This document shows, piece by piece, positions 6,685 to 15,698 of a stretch of 64,000 bases of DNA. Each line of letters starts with the position of its first letter. Position 1 is the stretch's first letter. The translations under genes were made by a program, and so were the position numbers. Below the pieces are notes generated by a model. The model worked only from the letters and a program-made list of their open reading frames with translations. It ran no database searches and was not told the DNA's origin. The stretch covers positions 581,826 to 645,825 of the forward strand of contig NZ_OZ024668.1 in the NCBI RefSeq assembly GCF_902497775.2, given 5' to 3'. This DNA is from Pseudomonas fluorescens. GTDB taxonomy: Bacteria > Pseudomonadota > Gammaproteobacteria > Pseudomonadales > Pseudomonadaceae.

Positions 6685-8019
6685 TCACCTCGGGTCGAGA
6701 AAATCTTCACGCAGCAGGCCATGGCGCTGCATCTTCTCGTTGAGGGTGCGCCGCGGCAGTTGCAGCTCTTCCATGACCGCCTTGATCTCGCCCTTGTGCC
6801 GGCTCAAGGCGGCGCGCAGGCATTGGGCTTCGAAGGCTTCCTGCTGGGCGGCCAGCGATTGCCCGGCTTCGATCTGCGCGGGCGCCGGCTCGCCCAGCCC
6901 CAGGGCGTGACGTTCGGCGGCGTTGGCCAGTTCACGGACGTTGCCCGGCCAGTTGTGACCGAGCAGCTTGCCCAGGTGCGCGCCACTGAGCAGCGGTGCG
7001 CTACGACCGACGCGCTCGGCGGCCAGGCGGGCAAAGTGGTTGAACAGCAGGGGGATGTCTTCGCGTCGGTCGCGCAAGGGCGCCAGGCGCAATTCGGCGA
7101 CGTTCAGGCGGTACGCCAGGTCTTCGCGAAAGCGTCCGGCCCGGGCTTCTTCGAGCAGGTCGGGTTTGGTCGCGGCGATGATTCGCAGGTCGACGCTGAT
7201 GCTCTGGTTGGCGCCCAGGCGTTCGAGTTTCTGCTCCTGCAATACGCGCAAAAGCTTGGCCTGCTGGGCCAGCGGCATGCTTTCGATCTCATCGAGGAAC
7301 ACCGTGCCGCCATTGGCGTATTCGAGCTTGCCGATGCGCTTGCCCTGGGCGCCGGTGAAGGCGCCGCTTTCATGGCCGAACAGCTCGGCTTCGAACAGCT
7401 GCTCGGGGATCGCTGCGCAGTTGAGGGCGACGAAGGGCTTGCCGGCGCGTGGGCCGAAGTCATGCAGGCAGCGGGCGACCTGCTCCTTGCCGCTGCCGGT
7501 TTCGCCGCGAATCAGTACATTGACCGGCAGGCTGGCCAGATCCAGCACCTGCTTGCGCAACTGCTGCATACCCTGGGATACACCCAGCAGGTTCGCCTCC
7601 AGGCGGTCCTTCAAATCAGCCTGCTCATGCAGGCGGCGGTTCTCCAGCACCAACTGGCGTTTCTCCAGGGCGCGGCGCAGGCTGCCGAGCAGGGCTTCGG
7701 GGCTGAAGGGTTTTTCCAGAAAATCGTAGGCGCCGTTGCGCATGGCCTCGACCGCCATCGGTACATCGCCATGCCCGGTGAGCAGGATCACCGGCAGGTC
7801 GGCATCGCTGGCCAGCAGCTGCTCGAGCAATTGCAGGCCGTCCATGCCGGGCATGCGCACGTCACTGAGGATCACCCCGGGGAAGTGCCCGGGCAGTTGC
7901 TGGAGGCAGTCTTCGGCGCGGCTGAACAACTGCACGTTGAAACCCGACAGGCTCAGCCACTGCTCCACGGCGGTGCGAATGCTGGCTTCATCGTCGACGA
8001 CCATCACTGAGTTGAACAT
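6685..8019 (-). CDS. DctD/MifR-like sigma-54-dependent response regulator
   Basis: A 444-residue NtrC-class regulator. The receiver domain (residues 1-115) has acidic DD at 9-10, phospho-acceptor Asp53 and Lys103. The AAA+ domain has Walker A GETGSGKE (172-179), the sigma-54 contact loop GAFTGA (219-224) and Walker B VFLDEIE (about 240-246). A Fis-type helix-turn-helix forms the last 40 residues. It would activate sigma-54 promoters when phosphorylated by the kinase encoded directly upstream, whose 3' end it overlaps by 16 bases. Databases would call it DctD, but the neighbouring permease is of the 2-oxoglutarate type, so a MifR-like C5-dicarboxylate role is more likely than C4-dicarboxylate control. 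Confidence 0.9.
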   Translation of the reverse strand: MFNSVMVVDDEASIRTAVEQWLSLSGFNVQLFSRAEDCLQQLPGHFPGVILSDVRMPGMDGLQLLEQLLASDADLPVILLTGHGDVPMAVEAMRNGAYDFLEKPFSPEALLGSLRRALEKRQLVLENRRLHEQADLKDRLEANLLGVSQGMQQLRKQVLDLASLPVNVLIRGETGSGKEQVARCLHDFGPRAGKPFVALNCAAIPEQLFEAELFGHESGAFTGAQGKRIGKLEYANGGTVFLDEIESMPLAQQAKLLRVLQEQKLERLGANQSISVDLRIIAATKPDLLEEARAGRFREDLAYRLNVAELRLAPLRDRREDIPLLFNHFARLAAERVGRSAPLLSGAHLGKLLGHNWPGNVRELANAAERHALGLGEPAPAQIEAGQSLAAQQEAFEAQCLRAALSRHKGEIKAVMEELQLPRRTLNEKMQRHGLLREDFLDPR

Positions 8020-9770
8020 GCGGGTTCCGGGTCCATAGGCAAGGTCAGGCTGAAACGGGCGCCGCCAGGCTGATTTTCGACCTGCAGACGGCCGCCCGCT
8101 TCGTGAATGATGCCATAGGAAATCGCCAGGCCCAGGCCCAATCCTTCGCCCACCGGCTTGGTAGTGAAGAACGGATCGAAGACATTGGCCAGGTGTTCGG
8201 CGGGGATACCGCCGCCGCTGTCGAGCACGCTCAGGCGCCAGTGTTCCTGTTCGGCATCGATGCGCACTTCAAGGCGTTTGTAGCTTTTTTCGGCCATGGC
8301 ATCCAGGGCATTGCGCAGCAGGTTGATCAGTACCTGTTCCAGGCGTATCGCATCACCGCGCACCCAGGCCGGACGGGCCAGGTACAAGGCGACGTTGACG
8401 TCTTCGGCGCGGATGCGCGCATCGAGCAATTGCAGCGCCTGGTCGACCACGGTGGCCAGGTCCAGGCGTTCGCGCAGGCCGCTGGGGCTGTTGCGGGCGA
8501 AGGTTTTCAGGTGCCCGGTGAGGGCCGCCATGCGCGTGAGCATCTGCTCCAGCGGTTCCAGGGCCAGGCGCGCTTCGTCCAGGCGCTGGTTGTCGAGCAG
8601 CAGGCGCAGGGTTGCCAGTTGCATGCGCTGAGTAGTCAGCGGCTGGTTGATCTCGTGGGCCAGCGCCGCCGACATCTGCCCCAGCGCCGCCAGCTTGGCC
8701 GATTGCACCAGGCCTTCCTGGGCGGTGCGCAGGTCGCGGGTGCGGGCCTCGACCAGGCGTTCGAGCTCTTCGCGGCTACGTTGGCGCAAGCGGGCCAGAC
8801 GCAGGCGCTGGCTGATGAACAGCAGGGCGAACACCAGGCTCAGCCATACCGCGGCGGCAGCCAGCGCGGCATTGCGCCCGTCTTCGCTGACCTGCGGCTT
8901 GCGCAGCAGGTGCAGGGTCCAGCCTTCGGCCTCCAGCGGCAGGCTCTCCCACAGGTAATCGGTTTTGCCCTCCGGGCCGTGCACGCGCATCAGGTGGCTG
9001 TTGGTGTCAAAGCTGCTGAGGATGTGGTGCTGCAGCGGTACCAGCGGTTGCTTGTCGTACTGGCGGGTGGTGGCCAGTTCCGCGCGGTCGGCGCTGCTCA
9101 AAGGTTGCAGTTCTCGGTAGCGCCAGCCGTCCTGGTTGGCGATGAAGATGATCCCGCGGGCATCGCTGACCAGGAGGATATCGTTGCCCTGGCGCCATTC
9201 GCGTTCAAGCTCGGGGAACTCCAGCTTGACCACCATGGCACCGAGGAAGCGGCTGTTTTCGTCGTGCACGGCGCTGGACAAGAAATACCCCGGCACACCA
9301 CTGGTCACGCCCACCGCATAGAAGCGGCCGCTGCCCTGGCTGCGGGTCTGTTTGAAGTACGGGCGAAAGCCATAGTTGGAGCCGACATAGGTACTGGGCA
9401 GGCGCCAGTTGCTGGCGGCTACGGCCAGGCCCGTGCGGTCGAGCAGTTCCAGGGTCGAGGAGTTGGCCGCACCGTTGATGCGTTCGAGCTTGCGGTTCAG
9501 CGCGTCCTGCACCGGGCCCGCCACCGGGCCGCGCAAGGCGCTGATCAGTTCCGGGTCGAGTGCCAGCACGGCGGGCAGGGCGCGGTAACGCTCGATCAGG
9601 GTATGCAGCGAGTTGGCGTACAGCCCGAGCTGCTCACTGGCCCGCTGGGCATCGTCGACCATCGACTGGCGCTTGGCGTGGTGCATGGCCCAGCCCGCAG
9701 TCAGCAGCGTGCCGGCGAGGATGAAGAACAGAATCAGGCCCAGACGCAGGGCGCGAAAGGAAGAAGGCAT
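8004..9770 (-). CDS. DctB/MifS-like sensor histidine kinase
   Basis: A 588-residue membrane kinase. Helix 1 is at residues 9-28, and a periplasmic double-Cache-like sensor spans about 30-285 (it includes the RPYFKQT segment typical of DctB-type sensors). A second helix lies near 287-306 and is followed by a coiled linker ([19 protein letters not shown]). The H box is [11 protein letters not shown], and the ATPase domain has DNALDAM, DSGGGIP and GLGLAIS. It should sense an external dicarboxylate and phosphorylate the overlapping response regulator. Gene order kinase-regulator, followed by the sigma-54-driven permease on the same strand, supports control of 2-oxoglutarate uptake. Confidence 0.9.
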   Translation of the reverse strand: MPSSFRALRLGLILFFILAGTLLTAGWAMHHAKRQSMVDDAQRASEQLGLYANSLHTLIERYRALPAVLALDPELISALRGPVAGPVQDALNRKLERINGAANSSTLELLDRTGLAVAASNWRLPSTYVGSNYGFRPYFKQTRSQGSGRFYAVGVTSGVPGYFLSSAVHDENSRFLGAMVVKLEFPELEREWRQGNDILLVSDARGIIFIANQDGWRYRELQPLSSADRAELATTRQYDKQPLVPLQHHILSSFDTNSHLMRVHGPEGKTDYLWESLPLEAEGWTLHLLRKPQVSEDGRNAALAAAAVWLSLVFALLFISQRLRLARLRQRSREELERLVEARTRDLRTAQEGLVQSAKLAALGQMSAALAHEINQPLTTQRMQLATLRLLLDNQRLDEARLALEPLEQMLTRMAALTGHLKTFARNSPSGLRERLDLATVVDQALQLLDARIRAEDVNVALYLARPAWVRGDAIRLEQVLINLLRNALDAMAEKSYKRLEVRIDAEQEHWRLSVLDSGGGIPAEHLANVFDPFFTTKPVGEGLGLGLAISYGIIHEAGGRLQVENQPGGARFSLTLPMDPEPACSTQ

Positions 9771-9789
9771 GGTGCAAGTCCCGGCAGTG

Positions 9790-9811
9790 GGGAAGGCCTC
9801 CTGGCCTTCCC
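9790..9811. terminator. Hairpin after bglX
   Basis: A perfect 9-base stem (GGGAAGGCC/GGCCTTCCC) with a TCCT loop lies about 20 bases past the bglX stop and just before the kinase start. There is no T-run, so it may act as an mRNA-stabilising structure rather than a true terminator. Confidence 0.45.
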
Positions 9812-9829
9812 TTGGAGCATGGCAACGTT

Positions 9830-12121
9830 TTACAGCAGCTCGAAGCTCTGTTGTTGCACGGCCTGCGAATCGAGGCCGACCTGGACCCTGAACTCACCAG
9901 GTTCCGCCGCCCATTGCAGCTGGCCGTTGTAGAACTTCAGGTCGTCGGCCTTGATGGTGAAGCGCAAAGTGCGCTCTTCACCGGCCTTGAGCATGACCTT
10001 CTGGAAGTTTTTCAGCTCCTTGACCGGGCGGCTCATGGACGCCGTGACGTCCTGCAGGTACAGCTGGACCACGGTCTCGCCGTCACGCTTGCCGGTGTTC
10101 TTGACCACGATGCTGGCTTGCAGGTCCTGGCCCTGTTGCACCGTCTTGCTCGACAGGCTCAGGTTCGAGAGGCTGAAGTCGCTGTAGCTCAGGCCGTAGC
10201 CGAAAGGGTACAGCGGGCCGTTCGGCTCTTCGAAGTACTGCGAGGTGTAGTTGCCGGGCTTGCCCGGGGTGAACGGGCGACCGATGCTCAGGTGGTTGTA
10301 GTACATCGGGATCTGCCCGACCGAGCGCGGGAAGGTGATGGCCAGCTTGCCCGACGGGTTGTAGTCGCCGAACAGCACATCGGCAATGGCGTTGCCGCCT
10401 TCGGTACCGCTGAACCAGGTTTCCAGGATGGCATCGGCTTGCTCGCGTTCCCAGGCCAGCGACAGCGGCCGGCCGTTCATCAGCACCAGCACCAGTGGCT
10501 TGCCGGTGGCTTTCAGGGCCTTGATCAGCTCGCGCTGGGCTGCCGGAATTTCCAGGGTGGTGCGGCTGGACGATTCGTGGGACATGCCACGGGACTCGCC
10601 AACCACGGCGACCACCACATCGGACTGCTTGGCAGCCTTGACCGCTTCGTCGATCAGCACCGCGGCAGGGCGTGGGTCGTCGATGATTTCCGGGGCATCG
10701 AAGTTGAGGAAGTTCAGGTAGTCGAGGACGGCCTTGTCGTGGGTGACGTTGGAGCCTTTGGCGTAGATCACCTTGGCTTTGTCACCCAGCACCTGGTGCA
10801 TGCCCTCGCGCACGGTGATCGACTGCTGCGGACGGCCGGCGGCGGCCCAACTGCCCATCATGTCGATTGGGGCGTCGGCCAGCGGGCCGACCAGGGCGAT
10901 GGTGCCGGATTTTTTCAGCGGCAGGGTCTGCTCGCGGTTTTCCAGCAGGACCAGGCTGCGGCGTGCGACGTCACGGGCCTCGGCGCGGTGCAGGCGGCTG
11001 TCGGCATAGGTGTCGGCCGGGTCGTCGCTGGCCTTGCCGATGCGCCGGTACGGATCTTCGAACAGGCCCATGTCGTACTTGGCGCCAAGGACTTCGCGCA
11101 CGGCGTTGTCGATGTCGGCCTGGTTGATTTCACCGGCCTTGAGCAGGCTGGCCAGCTCTTCCCCGTACAGCGAGTCGTTCATGCTCAGGTCGATGCCGGC
11201 CTTGATCGCAAGCTTGGCGGCTTCGCGGCCATCGCGGGCCACGCCGTGGCGCACCAGCTCGGTGATCGCCCCGTGGTCACTGACGGTCACGCCCTTGAAG
11301 CCCCAATCCTTGCGCAGCAGGTCGTTCATCAACCAGGTGTTGGAGGTGGCTGGCACGCCGTTGATCGAGTTCAACGCTACCATCACCCCGCCAGCACCGG
11401 CATCGATGGCGGCACGGTAGGGCGGCAGGTAGTCGTTGAACATCTTGGTCGGGCTCATGTCGACCGTGTTGTAGTCGCGGCCGCCTTCCACCGCGCCGTA
11501 CAGGGCGAAGTGCTTGACCGCGGCCATCAGGCTGGTGGCTTGTGCCGGGCTCTGGCCCTGGAAGGATTCGACCATCACTTTGGAAATCCGCGAGACCAGG
11601 TAAGTGTCTTCGCCAAAGCCTTCACTGGTGCGGCCCCAACGCGGGTCGCGGGCGATGTCGACCATCGGCGCGAAAGTCATGTCGATGCCGTCGGAGGCGG
11701 CTTCTGCGGCAGACACACGGCCGACCTTGGCGATTGCGTCCATGTCCCAGCTGGCGGCCAGGCCCAGGCTGATCGGGAAGATCGTGCGGTGGCCGTGGAT
11801 CACGTCGTAGGCGAAGAACATCGGGATCTTCAGCCGGCTCTTGGCGGCGGCGTCCTGCATCGGCCGGTTTTCGGCGCGGGTGATCGAGTTGAAGGTGCCG
11901 CCGATGCGCCCGGCGGCAATTTCCTTGCGGATCATCTCCCGGGGCATTTCCGGGCCGATGCTGATCAGGCGCAACTGGCCGATTTTTTCATCCAGGGTCA
12001 TCTGCTGGATCAGGTTGGCGATGAACGCCTGTTTGTCTTGCAGCGGGGCGGCAGGGGTGTCGGCAAAAGCCGATGGACTGGCCAGGCTGACAACCAGGCC
12101 CAGCAAACACAGCTTGTTCAT
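9830..12121 (-). CDS. bglX: Periplasmic beta-glucosidase BglX (GH3)
   Basis: A 763-residue glycoside hydrolase family 3 enzyme with a Sec signal peptide (MNKLCLLGLVVSLASPSAFA). The N-terminal TIM barrel carries the GH3 motifs KHFALYG and GVTVSDHGAI; the Asp of SDH, near residue 281, is the nucleophile. The alpha/beta sandwich follows (LALVGPLADAPIDMMGSW), then a C-terminal fibronectin-III-like domain (from about 670). It would release glucose from oligosaccharides in the periplasm. The ATG at 12121 starts the signal peptide; an in-frame TTG five codons earlier is less likely. It is divergent from the lemA operon. Confidence 0.95.
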   Translation of the reverse strand: MNKLCLLGLVVSLASPSAFADTPAAPLQDKQAFIANLIQQMTLDEKIGQLRLISIGPEMPREMIRKEIAAGRIGGTFNSITRAENRPMQDAAAKSRLKIPMFFAYDVIHGHRTIFPISLGLAASWDMDAIAKVGRVSAAEAASDGIDMTFAPMVDIARDPRWGRTSEGFGEDTYLVSRISKVMVESFQGQSPAQATSLMAAVKHFALYGAVEGGRDYNTVDMSPTKMFNDYLPPYRAAIDAGAGGVMVALNSINGVPATSNTWLMNDLLRKDWGFKGVTVSDHGAITELVRHGVARDGREAAKLAIKAGIDLSMNDSLYGEELASLLKAGEINQADIDNAVREVLGAKYDMGLFEDPYRRIGKASDDPADTYADSRLHRAEARDVARRSLVLLENREQTLPLKKSGTIALVGPLADAPIDMMGSWAAAGRPQQSITVREGMHQVLGDKAKVIYAKGSNVTHDKAVLDYLNFLNFDAPEIIDDPRPAAVLIDEAVKAAKQSDVVVAVVGESRGMSHESSSRTTLEIPAAQRELIKALKATGKPLVLVLMNGRPLSLAWEREQADAILETWFSGTEGGNAIADVLFGDYNPSGKLAITFPRSVGQIPMYYNHLSIGRPFTPGKPGNYTSQYFEEPNGPLYPFGYGLSYSDFSLSNLSLSSKTVQQGQDLQASIVVKNTGKRDGETVVQLYLQDVTASMSRPVKELKNFQKVMLKAGEERTLRFTIKADDLKFYNGQLQWAAEPGEFRVQVGLDSQAVQQQSFELL

Positions 12122-12304
12122 GAATTCTGTTCTCAAGGCTTGCGGCAGTACTCACGGTCAATACTGCCCAGCCGAAGTTGGGGAAGCGGCTATTGTTGTA
12201 GTTTGCTGGGGCATCTTTTAGCCGATTGGGCGATCCCGATCCAGCGGCGACGACGGATTATGCCTCAAGTCCGGTGAATCACGGCGATCAAGGAGCGTAG
12301 CGAC

Positions 12305-12907
12305 ATGCAGGTAATTCATTACAAGAGCGTACGCCTGTGGCTGCTGCTGGTGCTTGGCAGCCTGCTGGCCGGTTGCGGGATCAACAACATCCCCAACTAT
12401 GACGAGCAGGTAAAAGCGGCCTGGGCCCAGGTGCAGAACCAGTACCAGCGGCGCGCCGACTTGATTCCCAACCTGGTCGAAACGGTCAAAGGCTACGCCA
12501 AGCAGGAGCAGGAAACCCTGACCGCGGTCATAGAAGCCCGGGCCAAGGCAACCTCGATCCAGGTCGATGCCAGCACCCTGGACGATCCGGAAAAACTGCG
12601 CCAGTTCCAGCAGGCCCAGTCGCAACTGACTGGCGCGCTGAGCCGCCTGATGGTGGTGTCCGAGCGCTACCCGGACCTCAAGTCCAACCAGAACTTTCTC
12701 GCCTTGCAGTCGCAGCTTGAAGGCACCGAGAACCGCATCGCCGTGGCGCGCAAGGATTTCATCGCCGCCGTGCAGCGCTACAACACCGAGATCCGTACCT
12801 TCCCGGGGCGCATCTGGCACAGTGTGATGTACAGCGATATGCCGATCCGGGAGAACTTCGAGGCCACCAGCGCCGATGCCGACAAAGCGCCTGAAGTGAA
12901 ATTCTGA
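12305..12907 (+). CDS. lemA: LemA family lipoprotein
   Basis: A 200-residue protein with an N-terminal hydrophobic segment ending in a lipobox (LLAGC, Cys24). The LemA core follows: YDEQVKAAWAQVQNQYQRRADLIPNLVETVKGYA, a long alpha-helical bundle, with the conserved ERYPDLKSNQNF region near residue 120. AAGGAG lies 9 bases before the ATG. It is anchored at a membrane facing the periplasm. The two downstream TPM-domain genes form the well-known LemA/TPM gene association, linked in other bacteria to envelope homeostasis; the molecular role is unsettled. Confidence 0.9.
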   Translation: MQVIHYKSVRLWLLLVLGSLLAGCGINNIPNYDEQVKAAWAQVQNQYQRRADLIPNLVETVKGYAKQEQETLTAVIEARAKATSIQVDASTLDDPEKLRQFQQAQSQLTGALSRLMVVSERYPDLKSNQNFLALQSQLEGTENRIAVARKDFIAAVQRYNTEIRTFPGRIWHSVMYSDMPIRENFEATSADADKAPEVKF

Positions 12908-13650
12908 TGCGCCTGTTCAAGCTCGCGCTGCTGCTGGCGCTGCTGTTCGCCACGCCGCTGCGTGCCGAACTCAGCTTCCCGGCGCTGAGCGGGCGGGTGG
13001 TGGACAACGCCGGCCTGCTCGACAGCGCCAGCCGCAGCCAGCTCGACAATATGCTCAAGGCCCATGAACAGGGTACGGGTGAGCAGGTTGTGGTGGTGAC
13101 CCTGGCGGATTTGCAGGGGCAGAGCATCGAGGACTACGGCTACCAGCTCGGCCGTCACTGGGGCATTGGCCAAAAGGGCAAGGACAACGGCGCGCTGTTG
13201 ATCGTCGCCCCCCAGGAGCGCAAGCTGCGTATCGAAGTTGGCTACGGCCTGGAAGAGCGCCTGACCGATGCGCAGTCTTCGGTGATCATCAATCGCATCA
13301 TTACCCCAGCATTTCGCCGTGGCGAGTACAGCCAGGGCATCGTCCAGGGCACCGCGGCGATCCTCCAGGTGCTGGGCGGCAATCCGTTGGCCGAACCTTC
13401 GCGGGCATTGGCCAATGACGCTGACGACGGTGCTCCGGCCTGGGGGATCGGTTTGTTCATCCTGCTGATCCTGGTGGTGTTCGCCCTGCAGTCGCTGGGC
13501 CTTGGCGGCAGCGGGCGCGGTGGCATGGGTGGCGGTTTCGGTGGGGGCTACGGCGGCGGCTTTGGTGGCGGCGGGGGAGGCGGTGGCGGTGGCGGTTTCA
13601 GTGGCGGTGGGGGCAGCTTCGGTGGCGGCGGATCGTCCGGTGGCTGGTAA
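12907..13650 (+). CDS. TPM-domain (YgcG-like) membrane protein with Gly-rich tail
   Basis: A 247-residue protein: signal peptide (residues 1-20), a TPM domain (about 25-150) with SRSQLDNML, HWGIGQKGKDNGALL and EVGYGLEERLTD motifs, one transmembrane helix (about 178-196), and a C-terminal tail that is almost only Gly with Ser and Phe. TPM domains resemble a phosphatase-like fold and often sit with LemA or in photosystem repair; the function here is unknown. Its ATG overlaps the lemA stop by one base, so the two are translationally coupled. Confidence 0.88.
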   Translation: MRLFKLALLLALLFATPLRAELSFPALSGRVVDNAGLLDSASRSQLDNMLKAHEQGTGEQVVVVTLADLQGQSIEDYGYQLGRHWGIGQKGKDNGALLIVAPQERKLRIEVGYGLEERLTDAQSSVIINRIITPAFRRGEYSQGIVQGTAAILQVLGGNPLAEPSRALANDADDGAPAWGIGLFILLILVVFALQSLGLGGSGRGGMGGGFGGGYGGGFGGGGGGGGGGGFSGGGGSFGGGGSSGGW

Positions 13651-13676
13651 ATCAACATCAACGAGTAGCGTAGCGC

Positions 13677-14294
13677 ATGACTTTGCTTACCGAACAACAA
13701 CAGCGCCAGGTCGCTGAAGCCATTGCCCGGGTCGAGCGCCATACCGATGCCGAACTGGTCACGGTGCTGGCCAGCCGTGCCGACGACTATGCCTATATCC
13801 CTTTGTTGTGGGCCAGCCTGCTGGCCCTGGTGGTGCCGGGCATCGTCCATTACCTGAGCGGCTGGATGAGTGTGCACAGCCTGCTGATCGTGCAGTGGCT
13901 GACCTTTATTGCCTTGTGCCTGGTGTTTCGCATTCCGTCGGTGACCACCCGCCTGATTCCGCGCGCGGTGCGCCACTGGCGTGCGGCGAACCTGGCCCGG
14001 CGCCAGTTTCTCGAGCAGAACCTGCACCACACTGTGGGCGGCACCGGCATGCTGATCTTTGTCAGCGAGGCCGAGCGCTATGTCGAAATCATCGTCGATG
14101 AGGGCATCTCCCGGCACCTGGACAACAAGGTCTGGGAGGTCATCGTCAAGCGCTTTACCGTACAGGTACGCCGAGGCCAGACGCTGCAGGGGGTTGTCAG
14201 TTGCATCGAGGCCTGCGGCGAGCTGCTGCGCACCCACGTGCCGCTGACCCACGAGCGCAATGAGTTGCCCAACCGCCTGGTGGTGCTTGACTAG
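13677..14294 (+). CDS. TPM-domain membrane protein
   Basis: A 205-residue protein starting with a short TPM segment (QQQRQVAEAIARVERHTDAELVTVLASRADDY), then two transmembrane helices (about 40-58 and 65-85), then the second part of the TPM fold (ARRQFLEQNLHHTVGGTGMLIFVSEAERYVEIIVDEGISRHL). The membrane pair therefore appears inserted within the TPM domain. It is the third gene of the lemA operon, 26 bases after the Gly-rich TPM gene, and the two TPM proteins may act together. Ribosome site weak but adequate. Confidence 0.85.
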   Translation: MTLLTEQQQRQVAEAIARVERHTDAELVTVLASRADDYAYIPLLWASLLALVVPGIVHYLSGWMSVHSLLIVQWLTFIALCLVFRIPSVTTRLIPRAVRHWRAANLARRQFLEQNLHHTVGGTGMLIFVSEAERYVEIIVDEGISRHLDNKVWEVIVKRFTVQVRRGQTLQGVVSCIEACGELLRTHVPLTHERNELPNRLVVLD

Positions 14295-14400
14295 CGGCGG
14301 CGCCGGTCGACAAAAGCTGTGCAGGGAAAGCGCATCCACGTAAAATTCCCGGCACTGCGCCTCCCAGCGCCCCCTCCGCAACCCGAGGCACCCTTTCCCG

Positions 14401-15618
14401 ATGTCCGATTCCCCCACCGCCCAGGCCGCGCCGGATGCGCGTGCGCAGTTTCTGAGCCTGCTCGCCACCAGCCTGGAACAGAACGCCCTGATCAAGCTGG
14501 TGCTGGCGCGCCATGTCGGCAATGAAGAAACCCTGCAACGCATCATCGCCAAGCCGCTGACGGTCAAGGGCCAGGCCTGCGTGTCGTTCGTCTACCGCTA
14601 CAAGACCCGCGACATCACCCGCAACCTGGGCAACGACGAAGCGTTGGCGCTGGTGGCCGAGCTGTTGCCGGCCTCGTTTCGCAACGCCCACCTGCTTAGC
14701 CTGAGCGACGAAGCCCAGCTGGAATTCACCAAGAAGGGCAAGCCGATGCTCCATCGCAGCGCCGTGCAGCACGAACGCCAGGCGCCGGGCGGGGAGCATG
14801 ATCGGGAGAAGAAGCGCTACCTCGAACTGAGCCGGCCGTTTTTGCACGACCTGGGCGTGACCGATAACCAGCAGGCGCTGATCCCGGCCATGTCGCGCAA
14901 GTGGAAGCAGATCAACAAGTTCATCGAAGTGTTTTCCCACGCCCTGAACTCGGCGCCGCTGGCCGCCGAGCAGCCGCTGCGGGTGGCCGACTTCGGCTCG
15001 GGCAAGGGTTACCTGACCTTCGCCATCCACGATTACCTGCGCAATACCCTGCAGCGCGAGGCGCAGGTCACTGGCGTCGAGCTGCGCCCGGACATGGTCG
15101 AGCTGTGCAACGCTGCGGCCTCGCGCCTGGAGCACCCGGGCCTGGTGTTCGAATGCGGTGATGTACGCAGCGTGGTGCCAAGCGCCATCGAGGTGATGAT
15201 TGCCCTGCATGCCTGCGATATCGCCACCGACTACGCAATCCATACCGGTATTCGGTGTGGCGCGGCGATCATCATGTGCTCGCCGTGCTGCCACAAGCAG
15301 ATCCGCCCGCAACTGCACAGCCCGGGCTTGCTCAAGCCGATGCTGCAATATGGCCTGCACCTGGGCCAGCAGGCCGAGATGCTCACCGACAGCTTGCGTG
15401 CCTTGTACCTGGAAGCCTGTGGTTACGAGACCAAGGTCTTCGAGTTCATTTCGTTGGAGCACACCAACAAGAACAAGATGATCCTGGCGGTCAAGCGCCA
15501 GGCGCCGGTCGAGGCGTCAGCATTGCTGGAGAAGATCCAGCAGCTCAAGGCGTTCTATGGGGTCAAGGAGCATTGCCTGGAGACCTTGCTGCGGGCCGAT
15601 GGCTTGATTCCTGCCTGA
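14401..15618 (+). CDS. SAM-dependent methyltransferase (Methyltransf_32/METTL25-like)
   Basis: A 405-residue cytoplasmic protein. The central Rossmann methyltransferase domain begins with RVADFGSGKGYLTFAIHDYL (motif I, near residue 200) and continues with VTGVELRPDMVELCN. The conserved IALHACDIATDYAIHTGI and SPCCHKQI motifs near 265-300 define the family shared with METTL25/RRNAD1 and bacterial homologues. The N-terminal 130 residues are a basic helical domain that may bind RNA. Substrate unknown; modification of RNA or of a protein is possible. It stands alone between the lemA operon and a REP element. Confidence 0.82.
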   Translation: MSDSPTAQAAPDARAQFLSLLATSLEQNALIKLVLARHVGNEETLQRIIAKPLTVKGQACVSFVYRYKTRDITRNLGNDEALALVAELLPASFRNAHLLSLSDEAQLEFTKKGKPMLHRSAVQHERQAPGGEHDREKKRYLELSRPFLHDLGVTDNQQALIPAMSRKWKQINKFIEVFSHALNSAPLAAEQPLRVADFGSGKGYLTFAIHDYLRNTLQREAQVTGVELRPDMVELCNAAASRLEHPGLVFECGDVRSVVPSAIEVMIALHACDIATDYAIHTGIRCGAAIIMCSPCCHKQIRPQLHSPGLLKPMLQYGLHLGQQAEMLTDSLRALYLEACGYETKVFEFISLEHTNKNKMILAVKRQAPVEASALLEKIQQLKAFYGVKEHCLETLLRADGLIPA

Positions 15619-15653
15619 AAGCATCGGGGGACAGTCCAGAGATCATCACCATC

Positions 15654-15694
15654 CTGTGGGAGCGGCGGTGCGACGCCTCGACTTGACCCGCGAT
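15654..15694 (-). repeat. Single REP-like element, long variant
   Basis: Inverted copy of the element at 5028-5068, matching it over the first 37 of 41 positions. It lies between the 3' ends of two convergent genes (stops at 15618 and 15699). Confidence 0.75.
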
Positions 15695-15698
15695 AGCG

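Noticed and set aside
8004..9770. Naming the kinase and regulator DctB/DctD for C4-dicarboxylates
   Set aside because: No dctP/Q/M or DctA transporter is near. The only transporter controlled by a sigma-54 promoter here is KgtP-like, so I left the symbols empty.
9812..12277. An 800-codon open frame antisense to bglX, and similarly long frames opposite the kinase (8103-9932) and the HasR-like receptor (16727-19078)
   Set aside because: They are mirror frames created by high-GC codon bias. Their translations have no recognisable domain, whereas the opposite strand encodes full, intact proteins.
13490..13650. GGC/GGT-rich repetitive stretch in the TPM gene
   Set aside because: It is not a DNA repeat array; it encodes the Gly-rich tail of the protein.
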